Positions 40,988 through 51,900 of a stretch of DNA of 64,000 nt are shown here, piece after piece (position 1 is the stretch's first letter; each line of letters starts with the position of its first letter). Below the pieces are notes generated by a model, which worked only from the letters and a program-made list of their open reading frames with translations, was not told where the DNA came from and made no database searches. The translations under genes and the position numbers were made by a program. This DNA is from Onchocerca lupi (taxonomy: Eukaryota; Nematoda; Chromadorea; Rhabditida; Onchocercidae), in NCBI GenBank assembly GCA_028564675.1, contig JAOVVO010000200.1:1-64000 (forward strand). The letters are read 5' to 3'.

Positions 40988-43231
40988 CTAGCTGGATCCG
41001 ACCACGCTCCATGTGGCCAATCCAGCTAGTCTAGGGGCTGGCCACATTTCGCGTGTCCGGCTCCAGCTATTCTAAATAAATAAAATTGTAAACGTTTGCT
41101 CAAAATCTGAAACCTCCAAAAGTTCTTGAACACGCGCTTTATCTATATTAATTCAAAATCATAAACGTCGGAAAGTCCCCACTTATTACTTTGAAATTTT
41201 GATACAACGTTGCATTCGAATATTTTTACATATACGCTTCGCTGTAGCTCAGTCTGGTAAAGTGGAAAAAAAGAGATGTTTCTAGTGTGAGGGAAAAAAA
41301 ACTGATAATTTGTTGATTCTTCTCTTGTGATTCAGCTAGGTCAGCAATAAGTGTGAAGTTTTTTGTGTTTTGTATAACAGAGATGAATCCCGCTGAGAAA
41401 GATTCTATTGATCGATGAAGAGTGATTCTTCATAACAAACAATTATCAGAGAATATCCCGGCAAATTGATCGCTAGGTTATTCTTTCCTTTGTCGCTGAT
41501 GAGAAAAATACTGTTCAACTGAATTGTCGGATTGTTGAATTTATGTTGACCATCTGGCAACAGAAACAGGAAGCGAGCTTTATGATAAATTTGTCCTTTC
41601 ACTTTGAGAGTTGGCATAAATTGTTGTTTGTTACAATTTCTGCGCTAACATAAGTTATATTTCCTGATGATAAATAAGAAATGCTTTGGATTTGGCAGTA
41701 TATTCGGCAAATAAAGCTTTTAATGGCTCTGGCGGTTTCCCAAATTGCGGCAGTTTAATTTTTCCGGCGGCGCAACATATTCCTTTCGTTTCTCCATTTA
41801 ATTTCAGAGCCTTGCAATAAGGACACATTTCAGCCACAGTGCTGATGAGAACATGCGGACTTAAACTATAATCATCAGCTGGACTGTATCGGAATGCAAA
41901 GCAAATGTAATTGCGTGATTGCTGAACACGGAATTGTGTTTGGTCTGATTTTCTGTTTCTCGTACGCGTCTTTCAGCCATTCTCCATCTGCTGCGTTCAT
42001 TCTGTTCACAATGAAGCAGATCTGAAGCTGCAGAACACGATCGACGTTTCGAAACCATGTATCCTTAAATCTGGCTGCACGTCACTCTGCTCTCATTTGA
42101 GCATTTTTTGCCTTCTTTGCCTGTTTTGATGCCCGTTCTTCCTCAGTTTGATTTGCAATATTCGTTACTTTTGTTCCGCTGCGCAAGAACGATGATCTAC
42201 GTTTGATCTTCTGCGAGGCATTATTCGGATGAACTAAAACAGATCGATTGCACCCGAACTTCCTCGAAATTATTTAAGAATGCCCTTACAGAAGTCAAAA
42301 GTCTTTTTCACTAGTAGACGAGAATAGAATTCCTTGATTGTTGATTTGCTGCTATTGCTGCGTCGATCTGTATTTATTCTAAAACTGTCGCTGTGTCGGT
42401 GTAGAAACCCTGAACTGAACTGTTTGTTGAACTAAACTGACGTCAAACTTGAATTGATTCTGTTCCAAAATCTGAACCTTTCAGGGCTATTTTTCCTTTC
42501 CTGATCTCCAATATATCGGCTTATAATTGGTTGATCTCACTTTGTTCATCTGTTAATCGAAGATATTTTGGTGGGAAACATGTTTATCCCTATGAGAAGG
42601 AATAAACATGTTTTAAAAAAGTAAATTTATCTATGTGGAAACATGCCTGTTTAAATGCAACGTTGTCTCAAAATTTCAATCAATCGGTAAAGAACTTGAA
42701 AGGTTGCGTCAAAATGAACAACGAACATTGACGAAGAAGAGGCAATCCAAGACACGACTTAATATTAGGAATCAAGAAGGTAATCCATAAATTGCTTGAA
42801 CGAAATATTTCATTATATACCTCATGACCTGACCTCGACATTTCTGCTAAGCGACTAAATTCCTCACAAAGCCACAAATAAACGGAAAAGTTTAAACACG
42901 CGCCTATTCGAATGCAACGTTGTATTTCAAATCAATCAGTGAAGAACTTAAAACGTTGTATAAAAATGTAAGCAAAAAATAGGCATGGTCAATACAATTA
43001 ATCCGCTGAAAAAAGCGTGGCCAACAAATTCTGTCCGCTCATGAAAGTGTGGTATAGGATGGGGTCAGAAAATTCAGTTTGCCACTTACTTTTACTGTAA
43101 TGAGCATGACACGTGAAAAAAAAAATGTCTATATAAAAAAAGAGCGCATATTCGAATATATCAAATTTTGAAAGCAATCGGTGAAAAGGTTGCAAAAACA
43201 CAACAACAATTTACATTTTTATTCATACAGA
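40988..43231 (-). mobile_element. Helitron A (non-autonomous or decayed), minus orientation
   Basis: On the minus strand the element starts 5'-TCTGTATGAAT at 43231 and ends in CTAG at 40988-40991 followed by T. These are the termini of rolling-circle Helitrons (5'-TC, 3'-CTRR, insertion between A and T). Just inside the 3' end lie an imperfect stem (about 41001-41018) and an outer 10-bp inverted repeat (CTAGCTGGAT at 40988-40997, ATCCAGCTAG at 41020-41029). The element holds a broken fragment of the N-terminal half of a Helitron replication protein (41405-42221) and no helicase part. Its 5' terminus abuts the 3' terminus of Helitron B with no spacer. Confidence 0.78.
41405..42221 (-). pseudogene. 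N-terminal fragment of a Helitron Rep/helicase protein (copy A)
   Basis: Reading begins MPRRRSNVDHRSCAAEQK at 42221 and soon meets a stop, then continues in other frames. 41861-42058 has arginine/glutamate-rich RSRWRMAERRVRETENQTK. 41655-41837 has MCPYCKALKLNGETKGICC and LPQFGKPPEPLKALF. 41405-41617 has MPTLKVKGQIYHKARFLFLL. These are hallmarks of the Helitron N-terminal region (CxxCxALK ... CC, PPEPLxxL, GQIYHR). Several stops and frame changes separate them, so no product is made. The catalytic HUH Rep motif and the helicase are absent. Confidence 0.8.
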
Positions 43232-45062
43232 CTAGCTGTACCCATCCACGCTCCACGTCGCCGATCCAGCTAGTCTATGGGGCCGGCCTTGTTTAGTGTG
43301 TCCGGCTCAAGCTAATCTATAAAAATGTCAATGTTCGTTTCTTCAAAAATCTCAAACCTTCGAAAGTTCTTAAACACGTGTTTTATCTATATTAATTTAA
43401 AGTCTTAGATATCCGAAAGTCCTTATCAACTGTGTTAAAATTTTGCATTCGAATAGCGCATGTTTTTATATACATGTTGCATTCATACGCGCATGTTTTT
43501 ATATACATGCATTGCTGTAGCTCAGTCTGGTTAAGTGGAAAAAAATAAAAGGGAAACAGCATGTTTCTGGTGCTGGAGAAAAAAACTGATTGTAATTTGA
43601 TTGGATGGTAGACTGATTTTGCTTTTGTGATTAGGCTAGGTCAGCAATGAGTGTGAAGAAGTTTTTCGAATCTTGTATGATAGAGATAATCCTGTTGAGA
43701 AAGGTTTATTGATTGATGAAGAGTGATTCTTCTAACAAACGATTGTCAGAGAATATCCAAGCAAACTGATCACTGGGTTATTCTTTCTTTTGTCGCTGAT
43801 AGAAAAGATTACTATTCAACTGAATGGTCGGATTGTTGAGTTTATGTTGACCACCTGGCAGCGGAAACAGATAGCCGGCTTTGTGACAAATTTATCCTTT
43901 ACTTTGAAAGTTGCGTGAATTGTATTGTTACGATTTCTGCAGCAAACGATTTTATTTGAAGGCAGGATTGTATTCCTGATGACAGGTATCGGCAATATAT
44001 CTGGCAAACAAAGTTTTCAATGGCTCTGGCAGTTCTTCAAGTTGAGGCAGCTTAATTTTTCGGGAGAAGTAACACATTCCTTTCGTGTCTCCATTAAATT
44101 TAAAACCTTGCAATAGGAAAATATTCAGTCATAGTGTCAATGAGAACATGCGAGCTTAAATTATAATCATCAGCTGGATTGTACCGGAATGCAAGGCGAT
44201 TTTAAGTGCGTGATCGCTGAATACGGAATCGTGTTTGGTCTGATTTTCTGTTTCTCGTTGATGTCTTCCAGCCACTCTCAACCTGTCGCGTTCATTCTGT
44301 TGAGAACTGAAGCTGCAGAACATGATCGACGTGCTCGCAACCGTGCATCCTTAAGTCTGGTTGAATGTCATTCTTCTTGCATTTGAACCATTCTTAGTCT
44401 TGTTCGCTCATTTGCTGATGCTCGTTCTTCCTCAATTTGATTTGCAATTAATCGTCGCATTCCTTCCGCTGCATGAATACGATGAACTAAGTTTAACTTT
44501 TTGCGAGCTATTATTTGGATGAACTAAAGAAGATAGGTTGCATTCGAACAGTTCTCGAGATTGACTTGTGTGACAGGTAAAAAAAAAAGTAGATATATAA
44601 AAATATAAATAGGCGCCTATTCGAAAGCAAGGTTGTTTCGAAATTTGAAAGCAATCGATAAGAGTTTTCGAAATTACATAGCAAGTAACAGCTAGATGCG
44701 GTTAATAAATTCAATCCGCTTACTTATTTCACAAATCAAGAAATAAACAAAAAGATTAGAATGGAACTTATTCATAAAAAAAATTTGAAATCGGTAACGC
44801 GCCTATTCGAATGCGACTTGCATGGAAATAAATCTCGAATGCAACGTAGCATGAAAATCTCGGATCAATCGGTGTTCGCTCACTCACTCTCACCTGTCAC
44901 AGGTGTGACAGGTTGAAAAAAAAAAGATATTTGTAAATAAAAAAAAGAGTCCATTCGAATACAAAGTTGCACTGAAATTTGAAAGCAATCGATGAAAAGA
45001 TTGCAAAATTTTGTACCAAATAACAGCAAAGATGACTTACATCTTTATTTATATACAAAAGA
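43232..45062 (-). mobile_element. Helitron B (non-autonomous or decayed), minus orientation
   Basis: The element ends in CTAG at 43232-43235 (minus orientation) after a copy of the terminal stem region (43236-43273). It begins 5'-TC at 45061-45062, preceded on the minus strand by A. The 5' end is placed by similarity to that of Helitron A: both run TC, a T/A-rich stretch, AATAAA(A/G)ATGTAAG-like sequence, then a subrepeat. The interior is a more decayed copy of the Helitron A interior. A 21-bp unit (GCGCATGTTTTTATATACAT+G) is repeated at about 43466-43516. Confidence 0.72.
43700..44506 (-). pseudogene. N-terminal fragment of a Helitron Rep/helicase protein (copy B)
   Basis: Diverged second copy of the fragment in Helitron A, in the same position relative to the 3' end. 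The start codon equivalent is ATA instead of ATG near 44506. The frames are broken by many stops. Recognisable remnants include the zinc-like Cys cluster and the GQIYHR-like region at about 43840-43900. Confidence 0.65.
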
Positions 45063-45184
45063 TTAGTGTTAGACAATGAAAGATAGTTTATTTCGTCCAA
45101 TTTCTAACGAATAATAATTGGATGATAAACCTTGTAATTACTATGAAAATTTTTAATAGATTTCTTAATCAATTGAGAATGCAT

Positions 45185-46659
45185 CACCAACTCGGGTTGC
45201 TGCTACTTCGCTCGATGTGGAATTGTGTCGCAAACAAAATTACAACATGACTGATCTTTTATCATATGTGCAATCAAATATTCCTAAGCTAACGCTTGAG
45301 CAAAAAGGCATTTACGATTAAATAATACAAACTATCAATAGAGGAGTTGGAGGAATCTTTTTTTTAGGTGCGTAGGAGGAACTAGTAAAATGTTCCTGAT
45401 TCGATTGATTCCGGAAACAATTCGATCCCAAAATGGCATAGCCTTAGCTCTTGAATCGTCCAGAACAGCTGCAACATTTCTACCAGGTGAATAACAGCTT
45501 ATCCCGCTTTGAAATTGCCATTGAGCATACAACTTCCACATGCAACATTTCCAGAATATGTGGGAAGAGTATTGCAAAAATGCAAACTTATTGTTTGGGA
45601 TGAATGTACAATGGCGCATCAAAAATCGGTCGAGGCTCTTGATCGATCATTGCAAGATTTGCCTGGAAATATCAGACCATTTGGGAACACAATAATTGGT
45701 TACAGGAGATTTCAGGCAAACAACACCTATAAATCGTCAGTCGACACCAAAGAATGAATTAAATGCTCGCCTGAAATACTCTACTTTGTGGCGACACGTA
45801 AAGACGCTAAAATTAACTACAAACATGCGTGTTCAGCTGCAAAAGATCGATCAACTGGAATATTCCCACATCAATTGCTCTAAATTGGGAACAGAGAGGT
45901 GACGATTGATTTGTACACAGGAAGAAATTCATTGCCTCATAACTTCTGCAATTTAATAACATCAAAACAAGAATTGGTTAAAAAAATATTTCCCGATATT
46001 CAAACCAATTATAAGAATCACTATTGGCTGGATGAACGAGTTATTCTTGCGGACAAGAACAAAGATGTCGACAAACTTAACAATGTTATTCAGTATTACA
46101 TTCCATGCGAGACAGTCACATATAAGTCGTCGATACTGTTGAGGAAGCAGATTAAGCAGTTAATTATCCAACAGAATTTTTGAATTCACTCGATCTGCCA
46201 GGGATGGCGCATGTATTGCAGTTGAAAATCGATGTACCAATTATCCAATTATCAGGTTGCGAAATATCAACCAGTCAAAATTTTGCAACGGCACGCCGTT
46301 TGCGTAAAAAAAAAATTAATGTAAAAAATTAATGAGCAATGTCGTAGAGGCAACAATTTTGACAAGACCTTTCAAGGGTGAAGAATTCCTATGATTCCTA
46401 TGCCATTTCAGTTTATGATATTGCAATTCCCAATTTGGCGTTTGCATTCTCTTATCAACAAAACTCAGGGTCAACCTTTAAATTGTGCAGTTTAGATCTA
46501 GAGACGGATTGCTTCTCACATGAACAATTATATATTGCGTGTTCTAGAGTCGGCGAACCAGACAATTCCTATATCTACACAGACAATGGAACAACAAAAA
46601 AATATTATAAATCCACAAGTATTGTGAAATTAAACATATTAGATGTGGGCGAAAACTGA
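45185..46659 (+). pseudogene. Decayed PIF1-like helicase domain of a Helitron
   Basis: Successive frames show NYNMTDLLSYVQSNIPKLT, a degenerate Walker A (GGTSKMF), VLQKCKLIVWDECTMAH (Walker B, DE), TGDFRQTTP, STLWRHVKTLKLTTNMRVQL, then HYWLDERVILADKNKDVDKL and the C-terminal FSHEQLYIACSRVGEP. This is the normal motif order of the PIF1/Helitron helicase (SF1). Stops (for example in the region of 45320 and 45490) and frame changes at about 45690, 45900 and 46190 break it. No product is expected. Confidence 0.85.
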
Positions 46660-47384
46660 AAAATGTCAAATAACGCCATAACAGTAATTATAAAAAAGAA
46701 ATACTGAAAGTCAAGTGGCGCGAAATAGTTTCAAAGGAACGACAACATGTTTAACACCAAAATGCCCAATTCACAGATAAACGACAAAGATCGACGCAGC
46801 AACAGTAACAGTTCGGAGTTCTAGGGATTCCAAGCGATACAATAACAGCAACTATCCAGCCGGCAATTCACTTGAATAGTATTCTTCTCTTTATCGATAA
46901 AGAAAAGAATAACCCAGTGATTAATTTGCTTGGATATTCTCTGATAATTTTTTAAAAACGGAGAAACACTCTTCGTCTATCAATAAAACATTTCTCAGCA
47001 GCATTTATCTCTGTCATACAAGACAAAAAATACCTTTTCACACTTATTGCTGACCTAGCCTAATCACAAAAGCAAGAATCAGTCTCCAATCCGGCCAAAA
47101 AAACAAATCAATTAAAAAGTTTAAGTTTTTTCCCCAACACTAGAAACACGCGCTTCCTCTTTTGTTTTTTTTTTCCATTTAACCAGACCGAGCTACAGCA
47201 ACGCGGTATAAAAACATGCGCGTATTCGAATGCAACGTTGTGTCAAAATTTCAAAGCAATCGGTAAGGACTTTCCGATGTCTAAAATTTTGAATTAATAT
47301 AGATAAGACGCGTTTTTAAGAACTTTCGAAGGTTTAAGATTTTTGAACAAACGAATATTGACGACCCCCATAGACATATTTGAT

Positions 47385-47416
47385 CGGCCACGTAGAGCGT
47401 GGCCGGACCCAACTAA
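47385..47416 (+). repeat. Helitron C 3' terminal hairpin and CTAA end
   Basis: Perfect 8-bp stem with a 5-nt loop, then 7 bases, then CTAA|T. This matches the 3' end rule for Helitrons (short GC-rich hairpin about 10 bases before CTRR). Confidence 0.8.
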
Positions 47417-48918
47417 TTTCAAATGATTTCAGAATGAGTATCATCTTGATGATTATATTGAAATTATCGAAAAAAAAATAAAGGTTAAAACTAACAATTT
47501 TGTTTTTTAATCAAGCATTTTTACTAAACTCTTTTTTTTTTGTATTCCATAATATATATAACAAATACATCTTTTGTAGTTTAGAGTACTATATTTTTCA
47601 TTTTTTATAAGTTATACTGAAACTAAGTGGAAAAGAAGTAATATCTGAATACGAAAGGCTTGTAAACTTACGAACTCATGAATTTTATATAAGCAATTAT
47701 TATTTTTTAAAATATTTATTACGTTAACGTGAAATTAATTGGAAATGATTATATAAGTCCGAAAGATTCATAAATTTACGAACTGATAAGTTTTATACAA
47801 GCAATTACTATTTTTTTAAACATTTGTTACGTAAAATATTTAAAAAATGAAAGCTATATGTGTATAGGCGTGCGTATGGACGTGAGAGCTAATAGAAAAG
47901 TACAGCATGTGCTAAGCATAGAATAAAAAAAGAATCAAATTTTAAACATGCATATCACTGATCGTTATTTGTAAAAACGTTTGGTATTATCTATCTGGCA
48001 ACGAAACTACATTTCTAATAGAACAATTCATGACAATTCGACAAGTGCAGCATAATTACATGAATTTAGGAATTCTTTTTGTTGGATATCATTGATGACA
48101 GATGTTAACAATACAGATTTCATCAATTAAGACTTACTGAAGGACAAATTCTTCTAATTCCACTTAGGTCAGCCTGAATTCCATTTTTTTTTTACTTCCA
48201 ATAACAATATAAGTGAATATTCGTATACATATATATCACTCAATATATAGCACAGTAATACGTTCTAGAAATCTTGAGGAATTATTGGAAATGTCGAATA
48301 AGCAGACGAATCTGCTCCTAAATAAAATTAGAAGTATAGAAAATTCAGTACAAAAAAAAAGTATAGAAAAAAACGACAGCTTCACATGTCACTATAATTG
48401 TGCAATTGCTTATGTCCAGAAAATATTTTTATTTAATACCGAATACACTGGTCCAACAAGAATAGAAGTTAGTTCAAAAAATAAAATTAAATTTAGCAAC
48501 AATAAAGATAATATTCTGCTCTTATTAAAGGATTATATTATACGAATAAAAATAGGGTCAGCGGCAATCGCGGATTAAACTAAACTAAAACTAAAAAAAG
48601 AAAAAAAAAATGAATAATCACACTTAAACAAATTCCATCGAAGTATTTCAAATTATTTAATAAAGAACAGCATGATTTAGAGTTAACCATCAAGTTTCGT
48701 TTATTTTTTCAAATATATTTTAGTTTTAATGCAATGGAAAATTTTCTGCTTCTAACAACGAGTAAGACTCAATAAAACAGCTAAAATCGAAAAAATGTAA
48801 AATCTGTAAAAATAAGTTACAATAAATTTTTGGGAATATCAATAAAAAATAATAAATATAAAAAATCACAGTCAGCTGCAAAACATCGCTAATGCATTCC
48901 CATCATTAATGCATGGGT
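47417..48918. other. Intergenic region between the Helitron cluster and the COPG 3' end
   Basis: AT-rich. It contains a diverged tandem duplication at 47652-47832 with a period of about 108 bp (CGAAAGGCTTGTAAACTTAC and CGAAAGATTCATAAATTTAC, each followed by GAACT and later by TTACGT). It also contains one open frame at 48291-48578, described separately. Confidence 0.55.
48291..48578 (+). CDS. Possible small protein, 95 codons (unrecognised)
   Basis: Unspliced open frame from ATG at 48291; the open stretch extends upstream to 48213 without another ATG. Its start (MSNKQTNLLLNKIRSIENSV) could form a short coiled coil. It then has a FTCHYNCAIAYVQK segment and ends IKIGSAAIAD. It is rich in Lys, Asn and Ile, as expected from AT-rich DNA, so chance is a real alternative. 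No family is recognised. It lies convergent with the COPG gene. Confidence 0.25.
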   Translation: MSNKQTNLLLNKIRSIENSVQKKSIEKNDSFTCHYNCAIAYVQKIFLFNTEYTGPTRIEVSSKNKIKFSNNKDNILLLLKDYIIRIKIGSAAIAD

Positions 48919-51900
48919 TCAGGCTATTGCACTTCCTATAATTTCACTTATTGTCGAATCATCAGATCTGAAATCCATCTTTTTATGAAGTAAAAACTTT
49001 TATTTCATTAAGAAATAACATAAATAAAAAGTGAAAGGTGACATTTCGAAAAAATACTAAAAGATAAACTGCCAAATTATATTTTGATGTATGATAATGT
49101 TTAATCTCATTTCATGTAACAATATGTTATTGTGCACATTTTAAGACAAAAATGTTTTGTGTTTAAAGGACAAATTGACCATAGTCAGGAACAAAATATA
49201 CAGCAGAGATGTAGCATTAAAAAATTTCATGCCTAGATAATCTAGAATTTCCACTTTGTATTTCTTATTATGAACAATAAAAAGCCTAGTGATCTGCATA
49301 GGAATTTCTTTTTGTAAAACAATCTCTAATGATTGGGCGAAAAAAAGAATGTCACCTGACTATAAAATTCATTGTGACAGTTTTATCAACCGAATCCAGT
49401 ACAAGCCGCGCCTTTGCTAAAACTTCATGTCCACCGCGAAACATGCCGGCTAGAAGAAGTAAGTGTGTACTTCTACCTTCCGTCACACGATCGGATCGTT
49501 CACATGGGCCTAATCCTATGCAACCAATCAGTTCCCTTACTGCATCTATAATTATTAGAGATATCATTTAAGATTCAACTTTATTAGCAATACTTATTTT
49601 TTAGATTGTTTATATAAAATTAAGTACTACTAAACTAAAAGAACTAGATAAAGTAAACAATAATCAATAAAACCATGAAGATTACAAATTCAATGGAAAT
49701 AATGATATTGATATGAATAATAACACTTTCACACTTCGTAAAATTTCTGAGCTGAAAGTTCTCTATAAATATAGTAAGAAATTCAGAGGAATTAAATATT
49801 GGGGCTATCCAATCTTTTAACGTTAAGTTCCTTCTATACTAAAAAAATTTGGATGTGACAAAGCATTAACAGCCCAACGAAAGCTTATTTCAACCGTTCA
49901 AATGTTACATAAATTATTAGATCGTTCGGAATTTGAATAATTTAACAGGCTTCTATTGAAAATCTTACTGTATATATTTTATCCTTGTACATTTTACCTT
50001 ACACTGACAACAATTTCTCATACCTTGGACGTTAAGATTTTGTAAGATTAAAAAAATATAAATTCTAGCGTTAAGTTAGAATTAACACTGAACGAACCTT
50101 GCAATGTATGTATTGTTGATAAGGCATACGTATCTTCATTTTCATTTGCATCACCAATTTGTTCCCAACTCATAGCGAAATTGGTTCGTTGCATTGGTTG
50201 CACATGATCAGCAATGGTTACTTCAATTTCTTCCAGCTAAGGAGAAAAAAATTGTAACATTTCAAAGTCTTTCACTAGAACTATAGACTTATTTTGAGGA
50301 ACAAGATTTTCAAAATAGGAGAAATATAGAAGGATGCATATCAGCCAATAAAACAGTTTTTTAGGACCAATTATCAAATCTCCGCGATTATGTAATTAAA
50401 ATAACTGCTAGGAGGACTACATCACCACTTTATTAGTTCGAACTATGTTTGATTTTTAACTATTATGCGCAAAACTTTTTGACTTATTTAGAGTTTGAAA
50501 ACTATGTCCTACCAATATTCGATCAAAAATTAATTTTTTGTATATTTTACAAAAAAAAAGTAAAATGCAGAAAACTGTAAAAGTAGGAAACAAAAGGAAG
50601 TAATATCATATCAATGCAAAAACCGCTTGCTGATACATGACGAATATAATATAATATACGAACCGTTATAGGCAATAGGTACAGAGTATATGCCAAATAA
50701 GATAAAATTGCTACGATAATAAAAGTAATAAAGATCTATATTGGTGAAAAACAGATTATATACTATTTTAAGTATATAATATCAAAATATTATTTTATAA
50801 TCTGAAATCCATTCCGTGAATTATCAAAACTTATACCACAAAAATGTCATTATAACTCTCGTCACTTTCGAATTCGCCCGTTGTAGGATCAATATCGCGA
50901 ACTTTAAATTTCAAGTTTGCATTGAATGTTGCCGTCACAACACCAGGTGTTGAAGGTATTTTCAGCAGTACATATGTGGTTGACTGTATACCAAAAGGTA
51001 ATTTTTCCAGTGGTATCGTATGTAAAATTGTCCATTCTTCCGTATTTGGTGCTTGCTCCAATTCAACATAAACATTCTCCAGCAATTGATCATTCAGTGT
51101 ATTGTTGCAGTTGAACTGAAATTCATTTATGGATAACGACACAAAATTTATCGATACAAATAAGTTGAATATTTCTTAAAAAAGAATTCACAAGTCGATC
51201 TCTTGCTATTAAATTTTACCTGTAGGACAATATGTTGTGGGAAAATATGTTTAATGCATAGGACACTATATTCAGTCACTTCGTCTGTTAATGCTGTTGG
51301 TTGCGAAGATTTGAATAATGGACCCAAACTGGCAAACTCCGGAATAGCTGCTAACTGTTCTGTAAAATAAAAACCTGTGATGAATCATAATACTTTATTT
51401 CTTGTTGTGAATCATTTGATTCTGATCCCATTTCCTAAAATTACAAAAATTTCTACTATATTGATCTCGAACTCTTTCTAACCAATAAGTATAGAAATTC
51501 CAATGACCTGCATAAATCTCTTGCCGAGATGCTTTTTTTTCTTTTTTATCTGAAACTATCTCTACGGAGAGTGACGGCTTCTTGACTTCTGTTACAGATA
51601 ACGGAAGAGCCGAAATTGGTACCACTTTCAAATCAAACGATTTATCATATTCTCCATTAGTCACATATTGCTCCAGTGCTCTTTCAAGTCCAGGAACTGA
51701 TACCTTTAAAAAATATAATGCGAATGATTCAGTGTAAAGCATATTGTGCACTGTAAAAAATGATATTCGGGTTTCTACAACTATGAGAATCAAATTATTC
51801 TTTCTATGAAATTTTTTTGCCTTTAAAAGAATAATTATGTAATTAAATAATTACTTACAGACTATAAAATAGCATATTATTTTAAAGAAAATAAAAACTA

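Larger units (their letters stand above)
45063..47416 (+). mobile_element. Helitron C, 5'-truncated or rearranged, plus orientation
   Basis: Ends in CTAA at 47413-47416 followed by T. Just upstream is a perfect 8-bp stem (CGGCCACG 47385-47392, loop TAGAG, CGTGGCCG 47398-47405), the classic Helitron 3' hairpin. The last 550 bp are the reverse complement of the 3' parts of Helitrons A and B. It carries a decayed PIF1-type helicase domain (45185-46659). No 5' terminus is identified; the left limit given here is only the edge of Helitron B. Confidence 0.7.

Noticed and set aside
43232..47416. Long terminal inverted repeats of one DNA transposon (about 550 bp arms)
   Set aside because: Each arm ends in a hairpin plus CTAG or CTAA, and the inner genes are Helitron parts in opposite orientations. 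Three Helitron 3' ends explain the pattern better than a TIR element.
49329..49571. 80-codon plus-strand open frame
   Set aside because: Antisense shadow of the COPG exon at 49356-49545.
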